From Phycisphaerae bacterium (GTDB lineage: Bacteria; Planctomycetota; Phycisphaerae; UBA1845; Fen-1342), in contig JANQFV010000037.1 of the NCBI GenBank assembly GCA_028277645.1, positions 278,961 to 342,960 on the forward strand: 64,000 nt of DNA, written 5' to 3'. The position numbers were made by a program, and so were the translations under genes. Every line of letters starts with the position of its first letter. Position 1 is the first letter of the stretch. This document shows positions 17,927 through 27,949 of the stretch, one piece after another. The notes below the pieces were generated by a model. It did no database searches, was not told the DNA's origin, and saw only the letters and a list, made by a program, of their open reading frames with translations.

Positions 17927-18406
17927 TCAATCCTCTGCTCCGCCCTTCAAGCTCAGTTCGTAGTAAACCACGTTATCCAGCGGGTTGTCGTAGTACGGCT
18001 CAATCACCTGAAACTCCAGCGACTCGTACAGCGTCCGCGCCGGCGTCATGCTGCCCAGCGTATCGAGGCGCATCCGCGCATACCCCATTTCACAGGCCGC
18101 CCGAATGATCTCCTGCGCCAGACGTCGCCCGAGACCGGATTGTTGATACGCCGCCCGCACGTACAGCCGCTTCATCTCGCAGATGTCGTCCGCGAACGGC
18201 CGGACCGCGACACAACCCGCCCAATCGTCCGGCGCTTTGGCCAGCAGCACGCGCCCCCGCGGCGACGCATACTTGCCCGGCAACGTCTCCAATTCCTCGG
18301 TGAACCCCTGAAAGCAGAGGTTGTGCCTGAGCACGCCCGCGTACTCCAGGAACAGCTTTCGAACGACGGGCATGTCGTCCGGCGACCTGGCAATCATGAT
18401 CTCCAT
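17927..18406 (-). CDS. GNAT family N-acetyltransferase
   Basis: The 159-residue protein has the GNAT fold with beta strand MKRLYVRAAYQ and the acetyl-CoA pyrophosphate loop QQSGLGRRLAQEII, then MRLDTLGSMTPARTLYESLEF near the C terminus. It transfers an acetyl group from acetyl-CoA to an unknown amine. The ATG at MEIMIARSP has GGGTGA just before it; a later ATG three codons on is also possible. Two palindromes separate it from the M14 carboxypeptidase gene upstream on the same strand, so co-transcription is uncertain. Confidence 0.85.
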   Translation of the reverse strand: MEIMIARSPDDMPVVRKLFLEYAGVLRHNLCFQGFTEELETLPGKYASPRGRVLLAKAPDDWAGCVAVRPFADDICEMKRLYVRAAYQQSGLGRRLAQEIIRAACEMGYARMRLDTLGSMTPARTLYESLEFQVIEPYYDNPLDNVVYYELSLKGGAED

Positions 18407-18440
18407 ACGGTCACCCGGTAGCCGACACACCCACGTGTAA

Positions 18441-18486
18441 GGCGGGTTTTACCCGCCACGTACCCAATCGGCGGGCAGAGCCCGCC
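18441..18486. repeat. Pair of GGCGGG palindromic hairpins
   Basis: Two adjacent hairpins are present: arms GGCGGGT and ACCCGCC around TTT at 18441-18457, and arms GGCGGGC and GCCCGCC around AGA at 18470-18486. They lie just downstream of the M14 carboxypeptidase stop and upstream of the GNAT gene, and look like a compound REP-type element. Confidence 0.65.
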
Positions 18487-18490
18487 CTGC

Positions 18491-19276
18491 TCAATCTGCA
18501 AACCCGTTACAGATGAACGCCAGCAAAGCCGTCCGGTTCTCTTGCCAGGTGGTCTCCGCATCCAGCTCCCGCGGCAGTTCCAGCGTGATCGTCGGGATGA
18601 GACGGTCGACGCCCGCCCAACTGCCGAAACTCCCCGGCGTCGGGTAGCCCATGCTCTCGGCCACAACGTAGCCATTCTGCTCTGCCATCAACTCGGCCCA
18701 GTACCGCGCGGGGCCGTCGAAGTTATTGCAGTGCCGGCCGCGGCCGATCGAGTGAATCGACACGATCCGCTCCGGCTGTAGATATTCAATGGCCCGCAGC
18801 AGAGCTCGCGTTTCGGGCTCGCTCGCCGGGCGCTCCCCGTGTCGGTTGGCTGATCCGGCTGATCGCTTCCAGTTTTCGGCCGGGAAATTGCGATTCAGAT
18901 CGACACCCCGCACGTTGCTCCGCGTACCACGTGCCAATCCGTCCGGATTCACCTCTGGGATCACGCCCACCCGCCGGCCGAGATAGGCCTCCGGATTCGC
19001 CGCGAGGTAGTCGATCAGGTCGTGGGCTACAGTCGCACTGGTCGGCTCATTGCCATGAATTCCGCCGAAGATCAGCAGACGCTCCGAACCGGTGCCGAAA
19101 ACGTCCATGACGAGTGTGGTCCCCTCGACGGAACGTCCGATCTCGAAGCGTCGATGTGTCTTGCCGGATACTTCCGTGGTATCCGGGCGCACGAGATCAT
19201 CCGTTCGTTGAGTCGTTGCGCACCCCGTCAGAATCAGGCCCACACCAGTACTCACCATTCCCAGTCGCCGCCACAT
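18491..19276 (-). CDS. M14-family zinc carboxypeptidase lipoprotein (MpaA-like)
   Basis: The 261-residue protein has a lipoprotein signal (MWRRLGMVSTGVGLILTGC) and an M14 peptidase domain. Zinc ligands fit His-Glu of FGGIHGNEPTS and His of IVSIHSIGRG; the substrate-binding region is RGVDLNRNFPAENW, and the catalytic Glu fits ITLELPRE. The length and DLNRNFP match the murein peptide amidase A group, which trims gamma-D-glutamyl-diaminopimelate peptides, though this one is anchored outside the cytoplasm. The start is set by GGAGG eight bases before ATG 19276; ATG 19282 and 19291 are alternatives. Confidence 0.82.
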   Translation of the reverse strand: MWRRLGMVSTGVGLILTGCATTQRTDDLVRPDTTEVSGKTHRRFEIGRSVEGTTLVMDVFGTGSERLLIFGGIHGNEPTSATVAHDLIDYLAANPEAYLGRRVGVIPEVNPDGLARGTRSNVRGVDLNRNFPAENWKRSAGSANRHGERPASEPETRALLRAIEYLQPERIVSIHSIGRGRHCNNFDGPARYWAELMAEQNGYVVAESMGYPTPGSFGSWAGVDRLIPTITLELPRELDAETTWQENRTALLAFICNGFAD

Positions 19277-19395
19277 ACGCATCGCCTCCATGCTCTCTGC
19301 GTTCCTGCCCTGGGCCACTGTTCTTGAACAGTGTCTTCATCGCGCAACGCCGGTACGCCCCGTCACGCGTGCCCGTAATCTGCCGAATAGCCAGC

Positions 19396-20055
19396 CTACG
19401 ACCGGAACTGGTGCCGCACAATCTCCCCGGTCGAGAGGAAGATCACGTCCTCGGCAATGTTCGTTGCATGGTCGGCGATGCGCTCCAGGTTCTTCGCAAT
19501 CGACAGCACGTCGAGCAGCGCCCGCATGCTCTCGGGTGTGCGGTCGGCATTCTCCACCACGCTCCGCACGATCTGGCCGTGCAGCGCGTCGATGACCGCC
19601 TCCTGTTCTCCGATCGCATACGCCTGCTCGGCATCGCTGTTGGTGTACGCCTCGATCGCACCGCGGAGCGATTGTCGTACCAGCGGACATAAACGCTTCA
19701 GCTCCGGCAGGCCCCGCGCCAGCTTCTGAACCTCGTCGTGCCGGGCACGCTCCGCGATGTTCACCGCGCAGTCCGCCACGCGCTCCAGGTCGCTGTTGAC
19801 CTTCAGGATCGTACACAGCAGCCGCAGATCCACCCCCACTGGCTGGTACAGCGCCAGGATGCGAACAACTTCCGCTTCGACCTCCACTTCCGCGACGTCG
19901 ATCTCCTCGTCACGCAGCATCACCCGTCGAGCCAGCTCCTCATTGCACTCGAACACCACCTCGCAAGCTTCGTAGAGCACATCCTCCACCTGGCTCGCCA
20001 TGCGCAGCGTCCGGCGGCGAAGATCGTCCAACAAACTGACAAAGTGTGCGGTCAT
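19396..20055 (-). CDS. phoU: Phosphate transport regulator PhoU
   Basis: The 219-residue all-helical protein has the PhoU duplicate three-helix bundles with both metal-binding E/DxxxD-type signatures: LKVNSDLERVADCAVNIAE in the first half and LSIAKNLERIADHATNIAEDVIFL in the second. PhoU links the Pst transporter to the PhoR kinase and holds the Pho response off when phosphate is plentiful. It is the last gene of the pst cluster, 106 bases after pstB. Confidence 0.95.
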   Translation of the reverse strand: MTAHFVSLLDDLRRRTLRMASQVEDVLYEACEVVFECNEELARRVMLRDEEIDVAEVEVEAEVVRILALYQPVGVDLRLLCTILKVNSDLERVADCAVNIAERARHDEVQKLARGLPELKRLCPLVRQSLRGAIEAYTNSDAEQAYAIGEQEAVIDALHGQIVRSVVENADRTPESMRALLDVLSIAKNLERIADHATNIAEDVIFLSTGEIVRHQFRS

Positions 20056-20161
20056 CCGCGGTGGTACCCGTTTCTACGGTCCAGCGATTCTTCAGGTCTG
20101 CTCCCCGCTGCCCGGTGCTCACACATCGCCGTGCAGGCGGAATCGACATTCTATTATATCG

Positions 20162-21013
<852 letters not shown>

Positions 21014-21033
21014 TGTCAGTCACATTCGTCATA

Positions 21034-22389
21034 CTAGCCCGCCAGACGACGTGACACCCGCGCCCGTAGGATAATCGCCGCCGTGTTCAGCAATAGCACC
21101 AGCACCACCAGCGTCAGCACCATCCCGTACTGCACGTGCCGGATCTCGTCGGCCGCGGTGTGCTCCGTACACAGGTTATAGACACTCCACGGCAGCGCCG
21201 GCGTGGGCTGCGTCAGCGTCTGCCAGACTTCCAGCGGCCGACCGACGCTCACAGCCGCCGTGAAGATAATCGGGGCCGTCTCACCCGCCGCGCGCCCCAT
21301 GCTGATCACGATGCCGGTCAGAATTCCCGGCAGTGCCGCCGGCAGCATCACAGTGAGGATCGTACGCCACTTACCCGCGCCAACGCTGAGCGCCGCTTCT
21401 TTGTACGTGCGTGGCACGGCACGGATGGCCTCTTCCGCAGCGCGAATAATCACCGGCAGAATCAGAATCGCCAGTGTTAGGGAGCCGGCCAGGATGCTCT
21501 TCGACGAAACGCCGGTTGAATCCGCGGCCATGAAGTACTTGGAAACCTGCGCCGTGTTGATGAAGAATGCGAGCCCGAACAAACCGAACACGATGCTCGG
21601 AACGCCCGCCAGCGTGCTGATACAACTGCGCAGCACACCGATCAACCAATGATCCGGTGCGTATTCAACGAGGTAAATTGCCGAGATGATGCCCATCGGC
21701 ACCGCGAACAGCACCGCTCCGATCGTCAGGTACAGCGTGCCCAGAATTTCGGCCCAGATGCCGCCGAACATGTGCGCATCCAGCGAATCGTCGAGCAGGA
21801 AGCCCCAGTACAGCGTCCAGTGCGGCTGGAGCATCTCGTCCAGGTGTTCGGACACGTACGGGAACAGCGACTCCAGCGGCGTGCCCGCGAATCGCTTGGC
21901 GCGCGGCACATCAACCGGCACGCCGAACTGTGTCGGATCCGAGTAGTCCCACTCCTGCACGTATAGAACGTTGTGCGCCGCCTCCTGCGCCTGCGCCCAC
22001 CGCGTCGCGCCAAACTGATCGCGTGCCAAGGTGGGCTTGGACTGATCCGGCGCCGGCCCCAGCAGCCTCTGGAGTGCTTCACGCAGCTCCTCCAGTTCGA
22101 AATCATCCACCCCGTACTGCGCTTCATACGCCGTCAGCATCTCGTACACAGGGGCCCGGGCGGCGATCGCCGTCGCGTTTCGGGCGGCGAACGTCGAGGC
22201 GTTGCCGCGCTCGAAATGCTCCATCAATACACGGTCATGTTCGATCGTTGCGCGAAACACGACTGCGCCAATTCCGCGGACTACGATCGGTGTCAGCAGG
22301 ATCACCAACGCGAGGCTGACCAGCGCAATCGAGAAGATACCCAACCCGGTGAACGAACGATCCACGACTTTGCGCGTGCCCAGTCGCAT
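21034..22389 (-). CDS. pstA: Phosphate ABC transporter permease PstA with extracytoplasmic insertion
   Basis: The 451-residue permease has a first transmembrane helix near residues 15-45. A soluble segment of about 160 residues, probably periplasmic, then precedes the usual five-helix ABC permease core (from GGIWAEILGTLYLTIGAV). The coupling (EAA) loop is AAEEAIRAVPRTYKEAALSVGAGKW. Standard PstA is about 290 residues, so the long insert is notable though long PstA forms are known. It lies five bases after pstC and forms the channel with it. Confidence 0.93.
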   Translation of the reverse strand: MRLGTRKVVDRSFTGLGIFSIALVSLALVILLTPIVVRGIGAVVFRATIEHDRVLMEHFERGNASTFAARNATAIAARAPVYEMLTAYEAQYGVDDFELEELREALQRLLGPAPDQSKPTLARDQFGATRWAQAQEAAHNVLYVQEWDYSDPTQFGVPVDVPRAKRFAGTPLESLFPYVSEHLDEMLQPHWTLYWGFLLDDSLDAHMFGGIWAEILGTLYLTIGAVLFAVPMGIISAIYLVEYAPDHWLIGVLRSCISTLAGVPSIVFGLFGLAFFINTAQVSKYFMAADSTGVSSKSILAGSLTLAILILPVIIRAAEEAIRAVPRTYKEAALSVGAGKWRTILTVMLPAALPGILTGIVISMGRAAGETAPIIFTAAVSVGRPLEVWQTLTQPTPALPWSVYNLCTEHTAADEIRHVQYGMVLTLVVLVLLLNTAAIILRARVSRRLAG

Positions 22390-22394
22390 CAGGT

Positions 22395-23579
22395 CTACTC
22401 GTTCTTAAGAGCCGAACGTCGAATCACCTGCTCGCTGATCAGGTTGCAAACGAACGAGATCGCCAGCAACGCGAGTGCCATCGCAAACAATACGTGGTAG
22501 TGCGCCGAGCCCGCCGACTGATCCGCCTCGCCCATATCACCCGCGATCGTCGCGGTCAGTGTGCGTACCGGCGCCAGCAGGTTGTACCAGGGTTGTGGAA
22601 TCTGGGCGGCGTTGCCCGACGCCATCCACACAACCATTGTCTCACCTACGGCGCGCATCACGCCCAGGATGACTGCCGCGCAAATACCACTGCCCGCCGC
22701 GGGAATGATCACACGGACCAGCACTTCGGCCCGCGTCGAGCCCAGCGCGTAAGCCCCCTCGCGCAACTCGCGGCCAACGGCTTGCAGAGCATCTTCGGAG
22801 ACGCTCACTACCGTGGGCAACGCCATCAGCCCCAGGATGATCGATACGTTCAATGCGTTAGTACCACTGCTGATCGTCAACGCGGCGAACCGGCCGCCAA
22901 CGTCGAACAGCAGCCACGCGCCCGCAGCGGCCATCAGCACCGCGAGCAAGACGCGCACCGCACGGTGACGCGCCTCACCCACCACCCAGTTCGCGACAAC
23001 GTCACTCAGCACGAACACGAGCAGCGCCACCAGCGGCGTAGCGACCACCCACCACACCCCAGCCAGCACGCGCCCCCCATGCTCCTGCAGCAACGGCGTA
23101 AAGATCACCAGCGCGAAGAACCCGAACGCCACGGATGGAATCGCCGCCAGCATCTCGATCACGGGCTTCACATACTGCCGTACGCTGAACGGCAACACAT
23201 CGCTCAAGCACACCGCGGCCGGCACACCGAGCGGCACCGCCACCAGAATTGCGCCAAGCGTCACCAGTCCACTGCCAACGAAGATCGGCAGCGCGCCGAA
23301 AACCGGCGGCTCATGTGTCGGGTACCAGGCCGTACCAGTGAAAAACTCCTTGAATCCCTCCAATCGAAAAAACGGAATCGCATCCCGGGCGATGAAGAAG
23401 AAGATAAAGATGACGGCCAGCGCCGAACTCGACGCAATCAGAAACAACACGCCGTGGCCGAGCAGCGCCAACACGCGCCGCAGACGACTGGCGCGCTTGC
23501 TCAGTAACAGGCTGCGGGGGGCGGCCAGGCGCCCCGCGCCTCCGGGCCCAATCGGCGCAATGCTAGGATTCGTCGTCAT
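22395..23579 (-). CDS. pstC: Phosphate ABC transporter permease PstC
   Basis: The 394-residue permease has an Arg-rich N terminus, a first helix near 35-62, FKEFFTGTAWYPTHEPPVFG typical of PstC, and the permease core with the coupling loop SEDALQAVGRELREGAYALGSTRAEV. A segment near residues 180-225 adds an extra helix pair. It pairs with PstA in the membrane. Its start overlaps the pstS 3' end by 17 bases, supporting coupled translation. Confidence 0.94.
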   Translation of the reverse strand: MTTNPSIAPIGPGGAGRLAAPRSLLLSKRASRLRRVLALLGHGVLFLIASSSALAVIFIFFFIARDAIPFFRLEGFKEFFTGTAWYPTHEPPVFGALPIFVGSGLVTLGAILVAVPLGVPAAVCLSDVLPFSVRQYVKPVIEMLAAIPSVAFGFFALVIFTPLLQEHGGRVLAGVWWVVATPLVALLVFVLSDVVANWVVGEARHRAVRVLLAVLMAAAGAWLLFDVGGRFAALTISSGTNALNVSIILGLMALPTVVSVSEDALQAVGRELREGAYALGSTRAEVLVRVIIPAAGSGICAAVILGVMRAVGETMVVWMASGNAAQIPQPWYNLLAPVRTLTATIAGDMGEADQSAGSAHYHVLFAMALALLAISFVCNLISEQVIRRSALKNE

Positions 23580-24450
23580 TCACCAACCGTGCCTTTGCCG
23601 GATAGGACGTCACCGGAACGTAACCCTTGCGCTCGATCATCTCCTGCCCATCGGACGTGAGGTGCAGCGTCACGAACGCGTGCAGATGTGTTCCCAGTTT
23701 GGGATAGCCGTTTGTGAACATGAAGAGCGGCCGCGCGACCGGATAACGTCCCGAGGCGACATTCTCCTTGGTCGCCTCGACGCCATCGATGAGTAGCCGC
23801 TTTACGCCTTTGGTGAAGCCCAGCCCCACGTAGCCGATAGCTCCCGGCGTGCTCTTCACGCGCTGGCGCGCGGCGCCGTTACTCCCAACGTACTCCGTGT
23901 CCGGCGCGATCTTCTCGTTGTCCATTACCAGTGACTCGAACGTCTCGTACGTACCACTGTTCGTATCGCGACTGATCTTCACGATGGCAACGTTCGGCCC
24001 ACCCAGTTCGCTCCAGTTCTTGATCTGCCCCTTGTAGATGTCACGCACTTGCGCCAGCGACAGTTCCTGCACGGGATTCCGCGGATTCACCACGATGGCC
24101 AATCCATCCATCGCAACCACGTGCGCGACGGGACACACGCCATTCGCCACCGCGGCCTCGAATTCTTTGACCTTCATGAAGCGCGAAAGATCGGCGACGT
24201 CGCACGTGCTGTTGATCAGGCTCTTGGCGCCGTTACCGCTGCCCGACTCGCTGACCGTGATATTCACATCCGGGTTCTGCGCCATATAGTAGCCGGCGAA
24301 CGCCTTTGCGATCGGCCCCACCGTCGTCGAACCGTCGACCACGATCTTGCGCGCCGCTCCGTCTTCCTGTGCCGCCGCTACCAGACAGCCCAGGCACAAG
24401 ATGACCGACAGTCCGCCCAGACGCCGTGTCCCCTGCACCGCACGTTGCAT
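23563..24450 (-). CDS. pstS: Phosphate-binding protein PstS
   Basis: The 295-residue protein has a signal peptide (cleavage near VAAAQ, residue 28) and phosphate-binding loops: VDGSTTVGPIAKAF, SESGSGNGAKSLI, and SRDTNSGTYETFESLVM. It captures phosphate in the periplasm for PstCAB. GGAAGGAGAACGCG stands just before the ATG. A motif shared with the phoB upstream region lies about 78 bases before the start and is a candidate PhoB site. It heads the operon pstS-pstC-pstA-pstB-phoU. Confidence 0.95.
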   Translation of the reverse strand: MQRAVQGTRRLGGLSVILCLGCLVAAAQEDGAARKIVVDGSTTVGPIAKAFAGYYMAQNPDVNITVSESGSGNGAKSLINSTCDVADLSRFMKVKEFEAAVANGVCPVAHVVAMDGLAIVVNPRNPVQELSLAQVRDIYKGQIKNWSELGGPNVAIVKISRDTNSGTYETFESLVMDNEKIAPDTEYVGSNGAARQRVKSTPGAIGYVGLGFTKGVKRLLIDGVEATKENVASGRYPVARPLFMFTNGYPKLGTHLHAFVTLHLTSDGQEMIERKGYVPVTSYPAKARLVNDDES

Positions 24451-24527
24451 CGCGTTCTCCTTCCACGGGTGGTATCTGCCCGTTACCGCCGGCCGGCACC
24501 CGGGTTGCGCGGAGTGTAATCGATGTT

Positions 24528-24545
24528 ATGTTAAGACCGTGTTAG
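24528..24545 (-). promoter_or_regulatory. Candidate Pho box upstream of pstS
   Basis: On the minus strand the sequence is CTAACACGGTCTTAACAT, a seven-four-seven layout with half sites CTAACAC and TTAACAT, an 11-base period as in known Pho boxes. It matches the phoB upstream region (31987-32004) at 15 of 18 bases. Function is inferred from the shared motif and the genes it precedes. Confidence 0.5.
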
Positions 24546-24715
24546 CCCACACACCTTCCGCGAACGCCTGTCCGCCGGACCAATCGCCAAGCGAAGTAGT
24601 GCGTCGAAAAAACCCGGCTCGGGCACCCGGTAGGTGACCCGAGCCGGTCTCGGGATGACGCGCGAAGTCACTCCGCGCGCGAATCAGCAATCATTTCTGC
24701 ACAGAGCTGGCTCCT

Positions 24716-27601
24716 CTAACCGCCGGTCAACGCCTCCACGAACGGGTTGATGTCGTCGAAGCCGGTGCCGGTTTCGTTGAAGTCACCGTTGTCGTACGTG
24801 CAGCACGGATACGCCGCCTCATAGGCCGCCTGGCCACCGACGAGTGCGTCGACGAATGGGTTGATGTCGTCAAAGCCGACGGTACCGTTGCAGTTCATGT
24901 CGCCGGCCTGCGTGACCGTGCCACAGTAGCTCTGCACGGCCGCCTGGGCCATGTAGACGTCCACCTCGTCGACCTGCAGGTCGCCGTTCATGTCCGCACT
25001 GAGATCCATGTCTACGGCCTGATTGATGTCGGTCCAGTCACCGAAGTTGGCGTGGATGTACGTCAGGTCGTCACAGTCCAGCACCTGGTTGTGACCGTGC
25101 GGATACGCACCCGGATACGGCGTGTTGCCGTTGATGTCGAACGCCGACCAGCCGGGAGTCCAGTCCGGATCAACTGCGATCTGCGGGTCGTTCAGCGGCG
25201 TGCCCTGGCAGTCGTGCACGACGGTGTCGAAGTAGTTGTTGTCGCCAGCAATCGCCAGCCAGTACTGGTCGATCAGACCAAACACCGCGGTGCGGCTCAG
25301 CGTCGCACGGGTGGCATCGGTGACGAGGTAGCTGTCCGCCAGGTAGCGGGCATCCTCGGCATTGAAGTTACCGTCACCATTCAGGTCACCGATGATCTCG
25401 AGCACCGCCGGATCACCGACCGACGACATGGCGTTGGGATCGTCACGGTATGTGTTCGTACCCATCATGCGATCGTACAGACCCTTCATCATCAGCTCGA
25501 CGTCCAGCTCGTTGATGATGCCATCACCCTTGGCGAAATCCGCCGCGTAGTGGTTGCGATCGTTCAGCGTCGATCCACCGGCGATCAAGCTGCTGTTGTG
25601 CGGGTTGATGTAGCTACCGTCGACACTTCCGTCGGTGTAGTTCGCGCGGAGACCGGTCAGGTCGGTACGGGTCGGAACGCGACCGGCACCGGCCACGCCG
25701 AACGCCGGCGTCGTCGAGACCTGGTTGGCCGCGATGAAGTCCTGGATCGTCTGATTGAAGTTCGGGTTGCTCGGGTATACCTGCGGATCACCGGTGAAGA
25801 AATTCTCACCGATGCAGTCCAGGCCTTCGAACAGGAAGAAGTCACGCGCCAGGAAGTCCGACGGCATGTTGCGGTCTTCCTCTGGGTTGTCGTCATACGG
25901 CGCGCCGAATTCGATCAGCGAGGTCTGGATGTTACGGAGGTAGTCCGCGGCGTGCTGATTGCTCATGTACGTCGGATCGTTCGGATCGGTCGTCATCGGA
26001 TCGCCACGCGAGGCAAAGGTCTCCGGACCACCGACGGTGTAAGCAGTGTTCGGATCGCAATTCTCGAGAACCGCCATGACGGTCGGACGGACGAACTGCG
26101 AGCCCGGATTCGGACGGCTGTCGAACATGACGTCGACGATCTCGAACTTGCCGCTGGTCGAGTCGACGATCGCGCGGCTGCCGCCATACAGACCCGTGTA
26201 ACCGAGCGCCAGGCGGCCGTTCTGGACGGCGCCTTCCATACGGCTCGAGCCACCCTTGTTGGTCGGCTGGTAGATCGGCCCCAGGACGTCGGTGGACGAG
26301 GAGCCGGACTTGATACCGACGTTGTCACCACGACCCCAGCTCGGATCGATACCGATCGAGTTCATGCAGCCGTTGCGCGTACCGGAACCCGAATCACGCG
26401 TAGCAGCAATGTAGTTACGGCCATCCGGGAAGCGGCCGGTCACGAAGTGGTGCTGCAGCTCGCTCTCCCTTGCCTGGCTCAGGCCGGTGCCCGGGTTCGC
26501 GATGAAACCGATGGGCACGTAAGCAATCGGGGTATCGAACACGGTGTTCGGGTCGGCGGGGCTGTTGAAGTTGAGGAACCGGCCGCCGCCACTGGACTCC
26601 AGCGACTTCAGCTTGTTGCTCTGACCCTGGTACGAAGTCGTTGGGTTGCGGCCGTAGCCTTCGGTGGCCGGATTGGCACTCCACACTGCGGCGTTCGGAT
26701 CACCAAACTGCACGAACCAGCGGGTCGGGACGTCCATCACACCCAAGTCGACGGTGGCCTGGCAGTACGGCGTACCGGAGGCATCGCACGGAATGTCGCA
26801 GATCGTACCTGCGCCTTCCCATTCGCCACCCAGCGTGGCACAGTCGGCAGCGGTCTCGCGCGTGCGGGTCGGGCTGTTCGGATCGCCGTATTCGCAGCAA
26901 CCTAGCGCCAGGTTCGGATCGCAGACGTTGACTTCACAGATCGTGCGCTCGCCGAGGAAAGTGGCGCTGAACACGTCCGGATTGTCGATCGGATCGGTGA
27001 GCTCGAGGCAGGCCTCGTCGAGAATCTGCTCACACTCGGGCGCTTCGAGGTTGTTGGGATCGCCGACCCAGTTCGGGTCATTGGGATCGTAGTCCGCGTA
27101 ACGAACCACGCAGCACGCACCGGTGATGCTCTCATCTTCCGAGAAGAGGAAGCGGTTGATGACGCCGAAGTCGTCCGGCGGCAGGGTCGGGATGGTGCCG
27201 TCGAGCTGGTAATCACGGAACTCGGCCAGACCGTTACCGGAGCCGACGCCGCGGTACTGCACCAGCCACCACGTGTCGGCATTGCCGTTCGCCACCGTGA
27301 TCCAGTTCTCGGCGAGCTGGTCAAAACCGCGATCCGGCAGGATCGGGTTCGGCTCGTCGAAGCAGTAGTTGTAGCGGTGGTACGGCACGCCGATCATCAC
27401 CGGGCAGTTGGGATCCGCGGAGAGGAAATCGGTCGTGTCGTTGTCAGCATTGATCCAGTCGGCGGTCGACGCATCGGCCAGGAAGAAGTCGCCGAACAGT
27501 GTCGCACCACTGATGTTGACCTCACCACCGTTGATGGTGGGCTGCGCCTGCGCGACACACGCCGCGACGAGCACAAGACCAAGAGCAAGTTTACGTGTCA
27601 T
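24716..27601 (-). CDS. Giant secreted PstS-like protein with dockerin-type repeats
   Basis: The 961-residue protein has a signal peptide (MTRKLALGLVLVAACVAQA) and an N-terminal segment VNISGATLFGDFFLADAS that recalls the start of phosphate-binding proteins. Around residues 390-460, YVPIGFIANPGTGLS and ATRDSGSGTRNG resemble the PstS ligand loop. From about residue 690 come EF-hand/dockerin-like calcium motifs (GDLNGDGNFNAEDARYLAD, SADMNGDLQVDEVDVY) and finally two GFDDINPFV repeats. Cys-rich inserts with CCVVR and CCEYGDPNSPT occur near 165-275. An AAGGAGGT ribosome site precedes the ATG. Lying between phoBR and pst, it probably serves phosphate binding or scavenging at the cell surface; this role is inferred. 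Confidence 0.75.
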   Translation of the reverse strand: MTRKLALGLVLVAACVAQAQPTINGGEVNISGATLFGDFFLADASTADWINADNDTTDFLSADPNCPVMIGVPYHRYNYCFDEPNPILPDRGFDQLAENWITVANGNADTWWLVQYRGVGSGNGLAEFRDYQLDGTIPTLPPDDFGVINRFLFSEDESITGACCVVRYADYDPNDPNWVGDPNNLEAPECEQILDEACLELTDPIDNPDVFSATFLGERTICEVNVCDPNLALGCCEYGDPNSPTRTRETAADCATLGGEWEGAGTICDIPCDASGTPYCQATVDLGVMDVPTRWFVQFGDPNAAVWSANPATEGYGRNPTTSYQGQSNKLKSLESSGGGRFLNFNSPADPNTVFDTPIAYVPIGFIANPGTGLSQARESELQHHFVTGRFPDGRNYIAATRDSGSGTRNGCMNSIGIDPSWGRGDNVGIKSGSSSTDVLGPIYQPTNKGGSSRMEGAVQNGRLALGYTGLYGGSRAIVDSTSGKFEIVDVMFDSRPNPGSQFVRPTVMAVLENCDPNTAYTVGGPETFASRGDPMTTDPNDPTYMSNQHAADYLRNIQTSLIEFGAPYDDNPEEDRNMPSDFLARDFFLFEGLDCIGENFFTGDPQVYPSNPNFNQTIQDFIAANQVSTTPAFGVAGAGRVPTRTDLTGLRANYTDGSVDGSYINPHNSSLIAGGSTLNDRNHYAADFAKGDGIINELDVELMMKGLYDRMMGTNTYRDDPNAMSSVGDPAVLEIIGDLNGDGNFNAEDARYLADSYLVTDATRATLSRTAVFGLIDQYWLAIAGDNNYFDTVVHDCQGTPLNDPQIAVDPDWTPGWSAFDINGNTPYPGAYPHGHNQVLDCDDLTYIHANFGDWTDINQAVDMDLSADMNGDLQVDEVDVYMAQAAVQSYCGTVTQAGDMNCNGTVGFDDINPFVDALVGGQAAYEAAYPCCTYDNGDFNETGTGFDDINPFVEALTGG

Positions 27602-27949
27602 CCTTTCGTAACCTCCTTAGCATTTGGAAATACGCGATCAATTGCACCAGTACCTTTCAAGTCGTAAAACACACCCGCGCTCTATGTCTACAAAGGCCTC
27701 GAACGGAAAAGTCAAACGATCCGTGTTGCGTCGAAGACCTCTGAATCTCATATCCGTCGGCGCCGACAGCACAAAGCATCCCCGGACACTGATCGGCGCT
27801 TCTGCCAACCAGCGCTGTGCGCTGCCTGCTGCGAACTCATCTATGTAAGACCGGCGTCTTTCCCTCGCATCAGCCGGCCACCAAACCGCCTGCCTTGGAC
27901 GGCAGACCCCGCCAGCCTGCCGCACACGATCAGCCAATCTCTGATCGGT
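27602..27949. other. Intergenic region upstream of the giant PstS-like gene
   Basis: The region of about 350 bases presumably holds the promoter of the 961-residue gene. I looked for the ATGTTAAG-type motif seen before pstS and phoB and did not find it. A 99-codon minus-strand frame (27638-27937) has no ribosome site or recognisable composition and was not called. Confidence 0.4.

Noticed and set aside
22494..23507. 337-codon plus-strand frame
   Set aside because: It is antisense to pstC and reads as Arg/His/Gln-rich shadow.
25052..26905. A 617-codon open frame on the plus strand
   Set aside because: It is the antisense shadow of the giant PstS-like gene; composition is Val/Arg/Thr-rich without motifs and there is no ribosome site.
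27638..27937. 99-codon frame upstream of the giant PstS-like gene
   Set aside because: No ribosome site and no protein-like pattern; probably non-coding leader.
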